A stretch of 45,353 bases of DNA from Malikia sp. Its GTDB lineage: Bacteria; Pseudomonadota; Gammaproteobacteria; Burkholderiales; Burkholderiaceae_C. Position 1 is the stretch's first letter. The number at the start of each line of letters is the position of its first letter. The stretch covers positions 1 to 45,353 of the forward strand of contig NZ_JAQTZS010000025.1 of assembly GCF_028687635.1 (NCBI RefSeq). The letters are read 5' to 3'. The notes beneath the pieces are model-generated. The model was not told the DNA's origin, made no database searches, and saw only the letters and a program-made list of their open reading frames with translations. Both the position numbers and the translations under genes were made by a program. This document shows positions 8,693 through 16,573 of this stretch, piece by piece.

Positions 8693-9121
8693 TCAGAGGG
8701 CTTGCAACTGCCGCCAGAAGGTCTCGGGGATGGCGCTGGGCTTGCGACTGCCAGGATCGACGCAGACCAGGCCGATCTTGCCCAGCGCCACCTCGCGGCC
8801 GGACTGCGCTTCGCTGACACGGTAGACCAGGTCGAAACCCTTGGGGTTGAAATCGGCGGGCGCCATCTCGATGCGCAGCGTCTGGCCGTGGAAGCCCTCG
8901 GACTTGTACTGCACCGCCTGGTCGCCAACGAAGAAGACATGGCCCGCCACGTCCAGCACGCTGTAGCCCAGGCTGGCAAAGAAGCGTCCGCGGGCTTCTG
9001 CCACCAGGGACAGCAGCTGCACGTTGTCGAGGTGGCCGCCCTCGTTGATGTGGCTGGCGTAGATCTGAAGCTCGGTGACGAAGGGATAGCGCGCGGCGGG
9101 CTGGAACTGGAGGCGTGGCAT
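8693..9121 (-). CDS. Acyl-CoA thioesterase (hotdog fold)
   Basis: A 142-residue single-hotdog protein of the 4-hydroxybenzoyl-CoA thioesterase/YbgC type. It has the N-terminal strand pattern with ASHINEGGHLDNVQLLSLVAEAR, where the usual catalytic Asp region is INEGGHLDN, then the long helix and the strands HGQTLRIEM and GFDLVYRV. ATG 9121 (MPRLQFQP) is chosen because 13 extra residues upstream look non-homologous. It probably hydrolyses short or aromatic acyl-CoAs. Convergent with the thiolase gene, 32 nt apart. Confidence 0.82.
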   Translation of the reverse strand: MPRLQFQPAARYPFVTELQIYASHINEGGHLDNVQLLSLVAEARGRFFASLGYSVLDVAGHVFFVGDQAVQYKSEGFHGQTLRIEMAPADFNPKGFDLVYRVSEAQSGREVALGKIGLVCVDPGSRKPSAIPETFWRQLQAL

Positions 9122-9231
9122 GGCTACAAAGTGAGTCAATCGGAACCCGGACGGTATCACTTCCGGACGAGGTTCTGACCGGGCCGCTCCGAAGGAATAC
9201 CATCAGGCGATCCACTCCACGAGGCAATCTG

Positions 9232-10266
9232 ATGAAACTGTTCCCCACCCTGATCGCCGCCCTGCCCTTCGCGCTCGGCGCCACCGCACTGCAGGCCCAG
9301 ACGGTCACGCTCAAGGTCTCGCATTACCTCGGCTCCAACCACAACTTCCACAGCAAGGTGCTTGAGCCCTGGTGCGCCGAACTCGACAAGGACTCGGGCG
9401 GCAAGCTCAAGTGCCAGCTCTACCCGGCGCTGCAGCTCGGCGGCACCGTCGCGCAGCTGCCCGACCAGGTCAAGAACGGCGTGGCCGACATCGCCTGGGT
9501 CTCGCCGAGCTTCTCGACCGGCCGCTTCCCGCGCTCCGAGGCGCTTGAGCTGCCGTTCACGCTGCCGCGCAGCAGCCTGGGCGGCTCGCTCGCGATGTGG
9601 GAGTTCACCCAGAAGCACGCGCTGGAAGACTTCAAGGATTTCAAGGTGCTGTCGATCTGGAGCGGCTCCAGCGTGGTGATCAGCACAGCGAGCAAGCCCG
9701 TCCTCGTGCCCGAGGACCTCAAGGGCCTGAAGCTGCGCAGCCCCTCGCGCTACCCCTCCTTGTTCCTGCAGGCGCTCGGCGGCGTGCCGGTGACGATGTC
9801 GCCGGCGCAGATCACCGAGGGCATCTCCAAGGGCATCATCGACGGCGCCATGGCGCCTTGGGAAGTGCTGCCGGCGGTCAAGGTCGACGAGGTGACCAAG
9901 TACCACATCGAGGGTCCGGCCAAGCAGCCCGGCTTCACGCAGACGCCGTTCGCGCTGCTGATGAACAAGAAGAAGTACGAGAGCCTGTCGCCCGAGCTCA
10001 AGGCCGTGCTCGACAAGCGCAGCGGCCTGCCGCTGCTTGAGCGTACCGCCAAGGTCTGGGACGACGGCAACGAGGCCGCGCGCAAGGCCATGCTGGCGCG
10101 TGGCAACAAGATCCTGGTGATCAAGGACGCCGACTACAAGGCGATGCAGAAGACGGCCGCCTCGGTCGAGGCCGACTGGATCAAGCAGGCCACGGCCAAG
10201 GGCCTGGACGGCGCCAAGCTGGCCGCCGAGGTGCATGCGATCGGCAACAAGTACCTGAACAAGTAA
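9232..10266 (+). CDS. TRAP transporter solute-binding protein (DctP family), orphan
   Basis: A 344-residue periplasmic binding protein. Residues 1-22 form a Sec signal peptide cleaved after LQA. The mature part has the DctP pattern: TLKVSHYLGSNHNFH, CQLYPALQLGG, VADIAWVSPSF, and GLKLRSPSRYPSLFLQALGGVPV, which holds the arginine that usually contacts the substrate carboxylate. ATG 9232 follows GAGGCAAT. The membrane subunits DctQ and DctM are absent here, so it must work with a transporter encoded elsewhere. An SDR gene starts 39 nt downstream, suggesting one transcript. An organic acid ligand is likely but its identity cannot be deduced. Confidence 0.9.
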   Translation: MKLFPTLIAALPFALGATALQAQTVTLKVSHYLGSNHNFHSKVLEPWCAELDKDSGGKLKCQLYPALQLGGTVAQLPDQVKNGVADIAWVSPSFSTGRFPRSEALELPFTLPRSSLGGSLAMWEFTQKHALEDFKDFKVLSIWSGSSVVISTASKPVLVPEDLKGLKLRSPSRYPSLFLQALGGVPVTMSPAQITEGISKGIIDGAMAPWEVLPAVKVDEVTKYHIEGPAKQPGFTQTPFALLMNKKKYESLSPELKAVLDKRSGLPLLERTAKVWDDGNEAARKAMLARGNKILVIKDADYKAMQKTAASVEADWIKQATAKGLDGAKLAAEVHAIGNKYLNK

Positions 10267-10305
10267 GGACGTTACAGTGTCTGCTCCAACTCAGAGGAGC
10301 CAAAC

Positions 10306-11052
10306 ATGATCGTTTTCGTCACCGGCGCTTCCGCCGGTTTTGGTGCGGCCATCGCCCGCCGCTTTGTCCGGGAGGGCCATCGCGTGGTCGCGACCGCGCG
10401 CCGGCTGGACCGACTGCGGGCGCTGGCCGACGAGCTCGGCGACGCGCTGTTGCCGCTCGAACTCGACGTGCGCGACCGCGCCGCCGTCGCGGCCATCCCG
10501 GACGCGCTGCCGCCCGGCTTCGCCGAGATCGACCTGCTGGTCAACAACGCCGGCCTGGCGCTCGGGCTGGAGCCGGCGCAGCAGGCCAGCCTCGACGACT
10601 GGCAGGACATGATCGACACCAACTGCACCGGGCTGGTCCAGGTCACGCGCGCCTTGCTGCCCGGCATGGTGGCGCGCAACCGCGGCCATGTGATCAACAT
10701 CGGCTCGACCGCGGGCAACTGGCCCTACGCCGGGGGCAATGTCTACGGCGCGACCAAGGCCTTCGTGCGTCAGTTCAGCCTGAACCTGCGCACCGACCTG
10801 CACGGCACGGGCTTGCGCGTCAGCAATATCGAACCCGGCCTGTGCGGCGGCACCGAGTTCTCCAATGTGCGCTTCCATGGCGACGACGCGCGGGCGGCCG
10901 GCGTCTATGCCAACGTGCAGCCGCTCACAGCCGAGGACATCGCCGAATCGGTGCACTGGATCGCCACCCTGCCGGCCCATGTCAACGTCAACGAGATCGA
11001 GCTGATGCCGGTCGCCCAGTCCTTCGGCGGGCTGGCGGTGCATCGCGGCTGA
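10306..11052 (+). CDS. Short-chain dehydrogenase, YdfG-like
   Basis: A 248-residue classical SDR. The nucleotide-binding glycine motif is TGASAGFG at residues 6-13, followed by NNAG, the active-site serine in INIGSTAG, and YGATK with the catalytic Tyr/Lys. The sequence most resembles NADP-dependent 3-hydroxy acid (serine/allo-threonine) dehydrogenase YdfG, including NIEPGLCGGTEFS after the active site. The start has an AGAGGAG site. It lies just after dctP, so it may process what that transporter brings in. Convergent with sodC, 8 nt apart. Confidence 0.9.
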   Translation: MIVFVTGASAGFGAAIARRFVREGHRVVATARRLDRLRALADELGDALLPLELDVRDRAAVAAIPDALPPGFAEIDLLVNNAGLALGLEPAQQASLDDWQDMIDTNCTGLVQVTRALLPGMVARNRGHVINIGSTAGNWPYAGGNVYGATKAFVRQFSLNLRTDLHGTGLRVSNIEPGLCGGTEFSNVRFHGDDARAAGVYANVQPLTAEDIAESVHWIATLPAHVNVNEIELMPVAQSFGGLAVHRG

Positions 11053-11060
11053 ACGCCTGA

Positions 11061-11594
11061 TCAAGGCGTCTTGATGACCCCGCAGGCGATGCGACGACCG
11101 GAGTTGCCCGCCGGCTGGGAGCGGTAGTCGTCCGCGTCGGCATGCACGACCAGGCTGCGGCCGACGATGCCGAGCGGACCGATATCAGCCGTCAGTCCGG
11201 CCACCTCGGCCCGATAGCGAGCCCGGCCGTTCGCATCCGCCATCAGGTTGGGCAGATCCCCGGCATGCCGTTGGGCATGGTACTGCTGGTGGTGGCCGTG
11301 CATCATGCCGGCCGGGTTGAAATGCCCCCGGGCGCTGCTGGCATCGGGCGCCGAACAATCGCCACCTTCGTGCACATGAAAGCCATGCTCGCCCGGCGTC
11401 AGGCCGGACAGATCGGCCTCGACCAGCAGCTTGTCGCCCATGGGCGTGAAGCTGACCGTACCCCGAACCTGGCTGCCCGAGCTGGACTCGATCATGGCCT
11501 GGGCGGCGGGCTTGGCGCCCGGCAGGTGGGAGCAGCCGGCGAGCACGGCCAGCGCCATGAAACCGGCCGAGAACGCGAAATTCCTTGCTTTCAT
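11061..11594 (-). CDS. sodC: Cu/Zn superoxide dismutase, lipoprotein form
   Basis: A 177-residue periplasmic Cu,Zn-SOD. The signal peptide ends in lipobox LAGC with Cys21, so the enzyme should be lipid-anchored. Metal ligands are visible: GFHVHEGGDC (copper His pair and first disulfide Cys), GHFNPAGMMHG, HAGDLPN, a Zn-site Asp region, and VVHADADDY. The second disulfide Cys lies in GNSGRRIACGVI. It detoxifies superoxide outside the cytoplasm. The start has GGGAGTGGA upstream. Confidence 0.95.
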   Translation of the reverse strand: MKARNFAFSAGFMALAVLAGCSHLPGAKPAAQAMIESSSGSQVRGTVSFTPMGDKLLVEADLSGLTPGEHGFHVHEGGDCSAPDASSARGHFNPAGMMHGHHQQYHAQRHAGDLPNLMADANGRARYRAEVAGLTADIGPLGIVGRSLVVHADADDYRSQPAGNSGRRIACGVIKTP

Positions 11595-11634
11595 TTCTAT
11601 CCACTCCCTACGGATTGACTGGCAAGATCGCCTG

Positions 11635-11769
11635 ATGAATCACGTGCATCGTATTGGATACATGATGGAAGCGGCAGATGAAAAGCAGGCGGCGAACAAA
11701 AAATTTCCACTTGAGCGCATGTTTGCGGGCATGATCAAAACCCGCATCGGCATCCGCAAGCCCCCATGA
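11635..11769 (+). CDS. Possible 44-codon upstream ORF overlapping the ABC gene
   Basis: ATG 11635 opens a 44-codon frame whose TGA (11767-11769) overlaps the ABC transporter ATG (11766-11768) as ATGA, the classic arrangement for translational coupling. The peptide is Met- and basic-rich (MNHVHRIGYMMEAADEKQ and onward). It lacks a recognisable ribosome binding site and its base composition is less GC-rich than the genes around it. It could equally be plain 5' UTR. No homologue is recognised. Confidence 0.25.
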   Translation: MNHVHRIGYMMEAADEKQAANKKFPLERMFAGMIKTRIGIRKPP

Positions 11770-13481
11770 CATCCGCCAACCGCCCGCTCTGGCAGCGCTT
11801 CCTCGACATCGCCGCGCCCTACTGGCGTTCGGAGGAGAAGAAGCAGGCGTTCTGCCTGCTCGGGCTGCTCGTCCTGCTGCTGCTGAGCCAGACCGCCTTC
11901 GCGGTGCTGCTCAACGAGCAGACCGGCGAGTTCACCTCGGCGCTGGCGGCGCGCGATGGCGACCGTTTCTGGCACTCGATCCATATCTGCCTGGGCCTGC
12001 TGATCGGAGCCGTGCCGACCTACGCCTGCTTCTACTGGGTGCGCGACACGCTGGGCATCCGCTGGCGGCGCTGGCTGACCGGACGTTTCCTGCAGCGCTA
12101 TTTCAGCGACCGCCATTACTACGAGCTCAATGCGCAGGCCTCGGTCGACAATCCGGACCAGCGCATCGCCGAGGACATCAACACCTTCACCCAGCGCTCG
12201 CTGTTCTTCCTGATGATCCTGATCGGCTCGGCCATGCAGCTGGCGGCCTTCAGCAGCGTGCTCTGGGACATCTCGCGCACCCTGGTCTATTTCCTCGCGA
12301 TCTACGCCTGCGCCGGCACCTTCATCACGCTGCGCATCTTCGGCAAGCCACTGACCGGGCTCAATTTCCGCCAGATCAAGCGCGAGGCCGACCTGCGCTT
12401 CGGGCTGGTGCGGGTGCGCGAAAAGGCCGAGGCGATCGCGCTCTACCGCGGCGAGCAGCAGGAGCTGCAGCAGGTCAGGCACCGCTTCGCCACGGTCTAC
12501 GAGAACTACCTGCGCCTGATCAAGGGCCAGTTCTTCCTCAACCTGTTCCAGTACGGCTATTCCATGCTGACCATCGTGCTGCCCAGCGCCATCATCGCCG
12601 AGCGGGTGCTGGCCGGCGAGCTGGAGGTCGGCATGGCGGTGCGGGCCGCCGGCGCCTTCACCGCCGTGCTGAGCGCGATCTCGGTCATCGTCGACAACTT
12701 CGAGAGCCTGAGCCGCTTCGCGGCCGGCATCGAACGGCTGGACAGTTTCTCGCGCCAGCTCGACGGCGAGGGCGAGCCTGGCACGGCCCCCAGGCACGAG
12801 CCCAGCCGGATCGAATCGGTCGAGGGCGTCCCGGGTCTGGCGCTGGAGCGCGTGACGCTGCAGACACCCGGCGCCGAGCGCGTGCTGGTGCGCGAGCTGT
12901 CGCTGGCGGTCGAGCCGGGCCAGGGCCTGATGGTCGTCGGGGCCAGCGGCTGCGGCAAAAGCTCGCTGCTGCGCGCCATCGTCGGCCTCTGGGACAGCGG
13001 CAGCGGCAAGATCCTGCGTCCCCACCCGGAGGAGATCATGTTCCTGCCGCAGCAGCCCTACATGCTGCTGGGCTCGCTGCGCAACCAGCTGCTGTACCCG
13101 AACCGGGAGCGCCAGGTCGACGACCGGCAACTGCTCGACCTGCTCGAACGGGTCAACCTGTCCGACCTGGCCGAGCGCTCGGGTGGCCTGGACGCCGAGC
13201 TCGACTGGGAGAAGACCCTTTCCATGGGCGAACAGCAGCGGCTGGCATTCGCCCGCCTGCTGCTGACCCAGCCACGCTACGCCATCCTGGACGAGGCCAC
13301 CAGCGCCCTCGATCTGGCCAACGAACGCCAGCTCTACCAGCAACTGATGGACGGCCGGACCACGCTGATCAGCGTCGGGCACCGCTCGACCATACTGGCC
13401 TACCACAGCCAGGTGCTTGAACTACGCGGTGATGGGCAATGGCTGGCTCATGCCGCCGAGGGCTACCGGTTCCAGCCCTGA
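11766..13481 (+). CDS. ABC transporter, fused permease/ATPase (YddA/SbmA-BacA type)
   Basis: A 571-residue half-transporter. The N-terminal half holds the membrane domain of the SbmA/BacA-like family (conserved RRWLTGRFLQRYFSDRHYY and NPDQRIAEDI). The C-terminal half is a nucleotide-binding domain with Walker A GASGCGKSS, signature LSMGEQQRLAFAR, Walker B YAILDEATSALD, and switch His in GHRST. It probably works as a homodimer. Relatives include E. coli YddA and the peptide/vitamin B12 carrier family; whether it imports or exports, and what, cannot be deduced. It may be translationally coupled to the short ORF ending at its start. Confidence 0.9.
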   Translation: MTSANRPLWQRFLDIAAPYWRSEEKKQAFCLLGLLVLLLLSQTAFAVLLNEQTGEFTSALAARDGDRFWHSIHICLGLLIGAVPTYACFYWVRDTLGIRWRRWLTGRFLQRYFSDRHYYELNAQASVDNPDQRIAEDINTFTQRSLFFLMILIGSAMQLAAFSSVLWDISRTLVYFLAIYACAGTFITLRIFGKPLTGLNFRQIKREADLRFGLVRVREKAEAIALYRGEQQELQQVRHRFATVYENYLRLIKGQFFLNLFQYGYSMLTIVLPSAIIAERVLAGELEVGMAVRAAGAFTAVLSAISVIVDNFESLSRFAAGIERLDSFSRQLDGEGEPGTAPRHEPSRIESVEGVPGLALERVTLQTPGAERVLVRELSLAVEPGQGLMVVGASGCGKSSLLRAIVGLWDSGSGKILRPHPEEIMFLPQQPYMLLGSLRNQLLYPNRERQVDDRQLLDLLERVNLSDLAERSGGLDAELDWEKTLSMGEQQRLAFARLLLTQPRYAILDEATSALDLANERQLYQQLMDGRTTLISVGHRSTILAYHSQVLELRGDGQWLAHAAEGYRFQP

Positions 13482-13487
13482 GTGCGG

Positions 13488-13901
13488 CTAGGTGGCCACC
13501 TGTCTTGTCTGTTGCTGGGACAGGCAGCTCGCGAGCAGGGCGTCCATGTCGCCTGGCTCGACCGGCGAGAAACCCGTCATCTGGTACTGCTGGTAGTAAG
13601 GCATGGCTGAGAACATGAGGGACGAGCCGCAGTAGCGGCGCTGCGCCAGCGGGAAGCGCGCCAGCAGTTCAACGTCGAAATGACGCGGGTCGGACTGGAG
13701 CTTGCGCCACAGGATGTCGATCGCCGCCGACGGACCCTCGGCGTACTGCATGAAGCTGTGGTCGAAGTAAACCAGATGCCCGGTGATCCCCGCCGCCTGG
13801 TTGTACAGGCGCGCGCGCTCAACGAGCAGGACCATGTGCAGTGGCCCGATGCGGTTCACGATCCGCGATCGATACAGCAGGGCTTCTAGTGCTTGTGCCA
13901 C
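13488..13901 (-). CDS. BLUF-domain blue-light sensor protein
   Basis: A 137-residue stand-alone BLUF protein binding FAD. The key photocycle residues are present: Tyr10 (LLYRS), Asn34 (YNQAAGITG) and Gln52 (FMQYAEGP), with the same spacing as Tyr21, Asn45 and Gln63 of AppA. The beta-5 positions equal to Trp104 and Met106 of AppA are Ser93 and Leu95 here. There is no output domain, so it must act on a partner protein. Translation appears to start at GTG 13901; no ATG is available. Convergent with the ABC gene, and downstream of the phasin terminator on the same strand. Confidence 0.9.
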   Translation of the reverse strand: MAQALEALLYRSRIVNRIGPLHMVLLVERARLYNQAAGITGHLVYFDHSFMQYAEGPSAAIDILWRKLQSDPRHFDVELLARFPLAQRRYCGSSLMFSAMPYYQQYQMTGFSPVEPGDMDALLASCLSQQQTRQVAT

Positions 13902-13930
13902 GGAATGGAGCTGAATCGGCGAAGAACCTA

Positions 13931-13966
13931 AAAAAGCCCCGGAACCCGGGAGGGGCGACGGGGCTT
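13931..13966 (-). terminator. Intrinsic terminator of the phasin gene
   Basis: On the minus strand an 8-bp GC stem (AAGCCCCG, 13966-13959, with CGGGGCTT, 13941-13934) is followed by further U residues to 13931. It begins 22 nt after the phasin stop and so separates the phasin transcript from the BLUF gene. Confidence 0.75.
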
Positions 13967-13988
13967 GCTGGCGACTCGCGCCGGACGA

Positions 13989-14555
13989 TCAGGCAGCCTT
14001 CTTGGCTTTGACGTCGGTGACGGTGGCCGTGCTGGTGGCGGCGCTCAGCGCGCTGTTGGCCATGGTGTCGATGCTGGCGACGGCCTGCTCGGAAGCCTGC
14101 TTGACGGCTTTCTGGACCGACTCGAAGGCGTTGCCGGCGGTGGCGACAGCGGTCTGCAGGGCAGCGGCGGCCTGCTCGGTGCCCTTGGGGGCGTTCTTGA
14201 CGGCGCTCTCGACGAAGGCCGTGATCTGCTTCTGTGCCTCGGCGGCGCGGGCCTCGGCAGCCTTGGTGAACTGACCGCCGAAACCGGTGGCGATTTCATA
14301 CAGTTCGCGGCCATAGGCGCTGGCCTTCTCGGCGGCGGCCTTGAAGTCATTGCCTTGCAGGGCCAGCAGGCCTTGCACGTCCTTGACGCTCAGCAGCGCT
14401 TCGGTCTGGGCAGCGCTGTCGGCCAGACCGGCCTTGAGAGCCTTGAGGCTGAGTTCCGACAGGCGCTCGACGCCGGTGACGGCCTGGTTGGCCAGCTCGT
14501 AGAAAGCGGCGGTCTGGTCTTTCTGATTGGAAACGATTTGTTCGACGGTCAGCAT
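13989..14555 (-). CDS. phaP: Phasin family protein (PHA granule coat)
   Basis: A 188-residue phasin of the PF09361 type. It opens with MLTVEQIVSNQKDQ, then ELANQAVTGVERLSELSLKA, and is all-helical and Ala-rich, with a Lys/Ala C terminus (VKAKKAA). Phasins coat polyhydroxyalkanoate granules and control their number and size. ATG 14555 has a perfect AGGAGG site 7 nt upstream, as expected for a very abundant protein. Its promoter has two matching palindromes on either side (see separate entries), and it ends in a strong terminator. No PHA synthase is in the window. Confidence 0.93.
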   Translation of the reverse strand: MLTVEQIVSNQKDQTAAFYELANQAVTGVERLSELSLKALKAGLADSAAQTEALLSVKDVQGLLALQGNDFKAAAEKASAYGRELYEIATGFGGQFTKAAEARAAEAQKQITAFVESAVKNAPKGTEQAAAALQTAVATAGNAFESVQKAVKQASEQAVASIDTMANSALSAATSTATVTDVKAKKAA

Positions 14556-14626
14556 GGAATTCCTCCTGAATAGTTGCTTGGGGACTACGCTGCGGCGCCG
14601 GGTCCGGGAGCATTCCCGAACGCATA

Positions 14627-14637
14627 TTGCACTGCAA
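14627..14637 (-). promoter_or_regulatory. Operator 2 of the phasin promoter (TTGC-N3-GCAA)
   Basis: TTGCACTGCAA is an 11-bp dyad (4 bp arms, 3-nt centre). On the minus strand it reads TTGCAGTGCAA, at about +5 to +15 of the predicted transcript, and matches the core of operator 1 with one base difference. TGC/GCA dyads of this form are described for the PHA regulator PhaR in Paracoccus; assignment to PhaR here is inference. Confidence 0.6.
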
Positions 14638-14647
14638 CATGGATTCC

Positions 14648-14676
14648 ATTCTAGGAGCGGTTTCCGCCTCGCGCAA
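14648..14676 (-). promoter_or_regulatory. Sigma70-type promoter of the phasin gene
   Basis: On the minus strand a -35 TTGCGC (14676-14671) and a -10 TAGAAT (14653-14648, 5 of 6 to consensus) are separated by exactly 17 nt. The start would be near 14641, giving a leader of about 85 nt before the ATG. Confidence 0.6.
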
Positions 14677-14678
14677 GC

Positions 14679-14703
14679 TTTTTTGTTGCGCTGCAACAAA
14701 AAA
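14679..14703. promoter_or_regulatory. Operator 1 of the phasin promoter (25-bp palindrome)
   Basis: TTTTTTGTTGC (14679-14689) is the exact reverse complement of 14693-14703, with a 3-nt centre GCT. The core TTGC-N3-GCAA matches operator 2, 59 bp away. It ends 2 nt upstream of the phasin -35 box. It might also act as a weak terminator for the GGDEF gene, which ends at 14752, but the stem is AT-rich. Confidence 0.65.
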
Positions 14704-14751
14704 TTTCGATCCAGAAGATGCGGCAGCAAGTCGCCGCGCGGCCTGCAAGCC

Positions 14752-15999
14752 TCACGCCCGTAGCGCTTCGCGTCGCTCAGGCCCGCTCGGGCTGGCCACC
14801 GCGCAGGCGACCCGGTCGCGGCCGTCATCCTTGGCGAGACGGACCGCCTGGCTGGCGCCCGTGAACAGTTCGTCCTCATCCAGGCCATGGTCCGGGTAGA
14901 TCGCGAGGCCGATGCTGACAGTCAGCGCGAGCGCCTGCCGGCGCAGCGGCAGGGGTTCACTCAGGGTGCGGCGTATCTTGTCCGCCACCTTGAGGGCTTC
15001 GCGCTCGGAACCGACGTTGGGCAGCAGGACCATGAAGGTGTCGCCGCCGCAACGGCCTACCGTGTCGGACGCGCGCACGCAGGCCGCGATGCGGGCGGCG
15101 GCCTCCAGCAGCACGAGGTCACCGACGGCATGACCCCAGCGCTGGTTGAGGGACTGGAAGCGGTCGAGATCGACCTGCAGCAAGGCGACCCGGTCGCCGT
15201 GGCGCTCGGACTGGCGCAGCGCCTGCTGCAGCCGGTCCAGGCACAGGCTCCGGCCGGGCAGCCCGGTCAGCGCGTCGAAATGCGCCCGCTGGCGCGTGCG
15301 CCGGTCCGGTCGCAGGTCTGCCGCGAGCTCGCGCGCGACGCCGAGCAGACCGACCATGCGCGCGTTGGCATCGAACAGCGGCGCGATCCTGGCGGCATGC
15401 CAGCGCCAGTCACCCTCGGCGTGCCGGATCCGGTACTCGACTTCGTCCTGCGGGCTGCGGCTTGCCAACGCACGCTCGATCGCGCCCTGGCAGGCCGGCT
15501 GGTCCTGGGAATGGATCAGCCAGGCATGGTTCTGCCCGAGCAGGCCGCCCGGGTCGACACCCAGCGCCTGGCGCCAGTTGGCCGACAGTTGCTGGACACA
15601 GCCGTCGAGATCGAGCGCAAACACCAGTTCGCTGGCGCATTCCAGATGCCTACCCAGGCGCTGCTCGCTGGCGAACAGCGCCTGTTCGAGCCGTTCGCGC
15701 TCGCTGCGGGCCTGCTGCAGGGCGCTGGATGCCTGCTCGGTGACCCGCTGCAGCTCCTGGCGTGCCTCGGCCAGCCTCGCCTCGCCGAGGCGCCGGGCCT
15801 GGTCGGCACTGCGCTTGTAGCGCCAGAGCACGACCAGCCCCATCAACCACGTCAATCCAGTCGCCAGCGTGGTGGCCTGAGGCTCAAGCGAGCCGGCACA
15901 GACCGGCATCGGCAGTGCCGCCAGGACAATGGCCTGGAGCGGAACCGGCGGGAGGAAGGAGGCGGCCGGCTGGCGCGCCACCATGCGACTGGCACACAT
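14752..15999 (-). CDS. PAS-GGDEF protein with degenerate GGDTF active site
   Basis: A 415-residue membrane-anchored signalling protein if ATG 15999 is used; the start is uncertain because no good ribosome binding site is visible (15984 is an alternative). Two hydrophobic segments (about 20-35 and 45-60) precede a coiled coil (65-115), a PAS domain (about 116-228) and a GGDEF domain (about 240-400). The signature is GGDTF at residues 318-322 (bases 15034-15048) instead of GGDEF/GGEEF. The inhibitory-site motif RASD lies exactly five residues upstream (309-312). The domain may therefore bind c-di-GMP without making it, or be weakly active. It lies upstream of the phasin gene on the same strand. 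Confidence 0.82.
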   Translation of the reverse strand: MCASRMVARQPAASFLPPVPLQAIVLAALPMPVCAGSLEPQATTLATGLTWLMGLVVLWRYKRSADQARRLGEARLAEARQELQRVTEQASSALQQARSERERLEQALFASEQRLGRHLECASELVFALDLDGCVQQLSANWRQALGVDPGGLLGQNHAWLIHSQDQPACQGAIERALASRSPQDEVEYRIRHAEGDWRWHAARIAPLFDANARMVGLLGVARELAADLRPDRRTRQRAHFDALTGLPGRSLCLDRLQQALRQSERHGDRVALLQVDLDRFQSLNQRWGHAVGDLVLLEAAARIAACVRASDTVGRCGGDTFMVLLPNVGSEREALKVADKIRRTLSEPLPLRRQALALTVSIGLAIYPDHGLDEDELFTGASQAVRLAKDDGRDRVACAVASPSGPERREALRA

Positions 16000-16063
16000 G
16001 GCATCTGATGATAGGGAGGTATGCGGCTCTGCAGCATAGTAATTACCATTAGGATGGTCTACC

Positions 16064-16525
16064 ATGCCATTGAAGCCGCTCCGGAGCGCCACCATCATCA
16101 TGACTTGCGAAATCGTCTGGGAACACAAGGGGGTGTACAAGCGCCTGTCGGGCCATGTCTCGGCCGACGAGTTCGTGCGCTCGGTCGAAACCATACAGGC
16201 CGACCCGAGGTTCGACGACATCCGCTACGTGATCAACGATTTCAGCGCCGTCACGGGCCACGAACTGGACGAGGACATGCTGATCGAGCTCGCCGCGATC
16301 CAGTACGGCGCGCAGGCCAGCAACCCGCAGGTACGGGCGGTCTACGTCGGAACCGACCCGCGGCTGACGCAGCGGCTGGAGTCCATCCTGCTGGAGGGGC
16401 CGCAGCACCCGGTCTACCGGGTCACGCTGTTCGAGACCCTGCCGCAGGCGCGCGACTGGTTGCAGATCGAGCTCGCCAAGACCTGGCGCGCGGGCCTGAC
16501 CGACCGGCGCGGCCGCGCCGGCTGA
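16064..16525 (+). CDS. SpoIIAA/STAS-like hypothetical protein
   Basis: A 153-residue soluble protein beginning, after a short leader, with CEIVWEHKGVYKRLSGHVSADEF and then RFDDIRYVINDFSAV, a pattern of a common proteobacterial family with a STAS/SpoIIAA-like fold. Function is not established. ATG 16064 has AGGATGG upstream; ATG 16100 would fit the usual family start better and gives 141 aa. It diverges from the GGDEF gene, so the two may share a control region at 16000-16063. Confidence 0.75.
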   Translation: MPLKPLRSATIIMTCEIVWEHKGVYKRLSGHVSADEFVRSVETIQADPRFDDIRYVINDFSAVTGHELDEDMLIELAAIQYGAQASNPQVRAVYVGTDPRLTQRLESILLEGPQHPVYRVTLFETLPQARDWLQIELAKTWRAGLTDRRGRAG

Positions 16526-16573
16526 CTCCATGCGCGCAAGCCATGGAGGGGTCTGCGCGTAGACTAGCGCACC

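Noticed and set aside
11640-13406. A 588-codon minus-strand open frame
   Set aside because: It is the shadow of the ABC transporter gene, whose Walker and signature motifs are on the plus strand.
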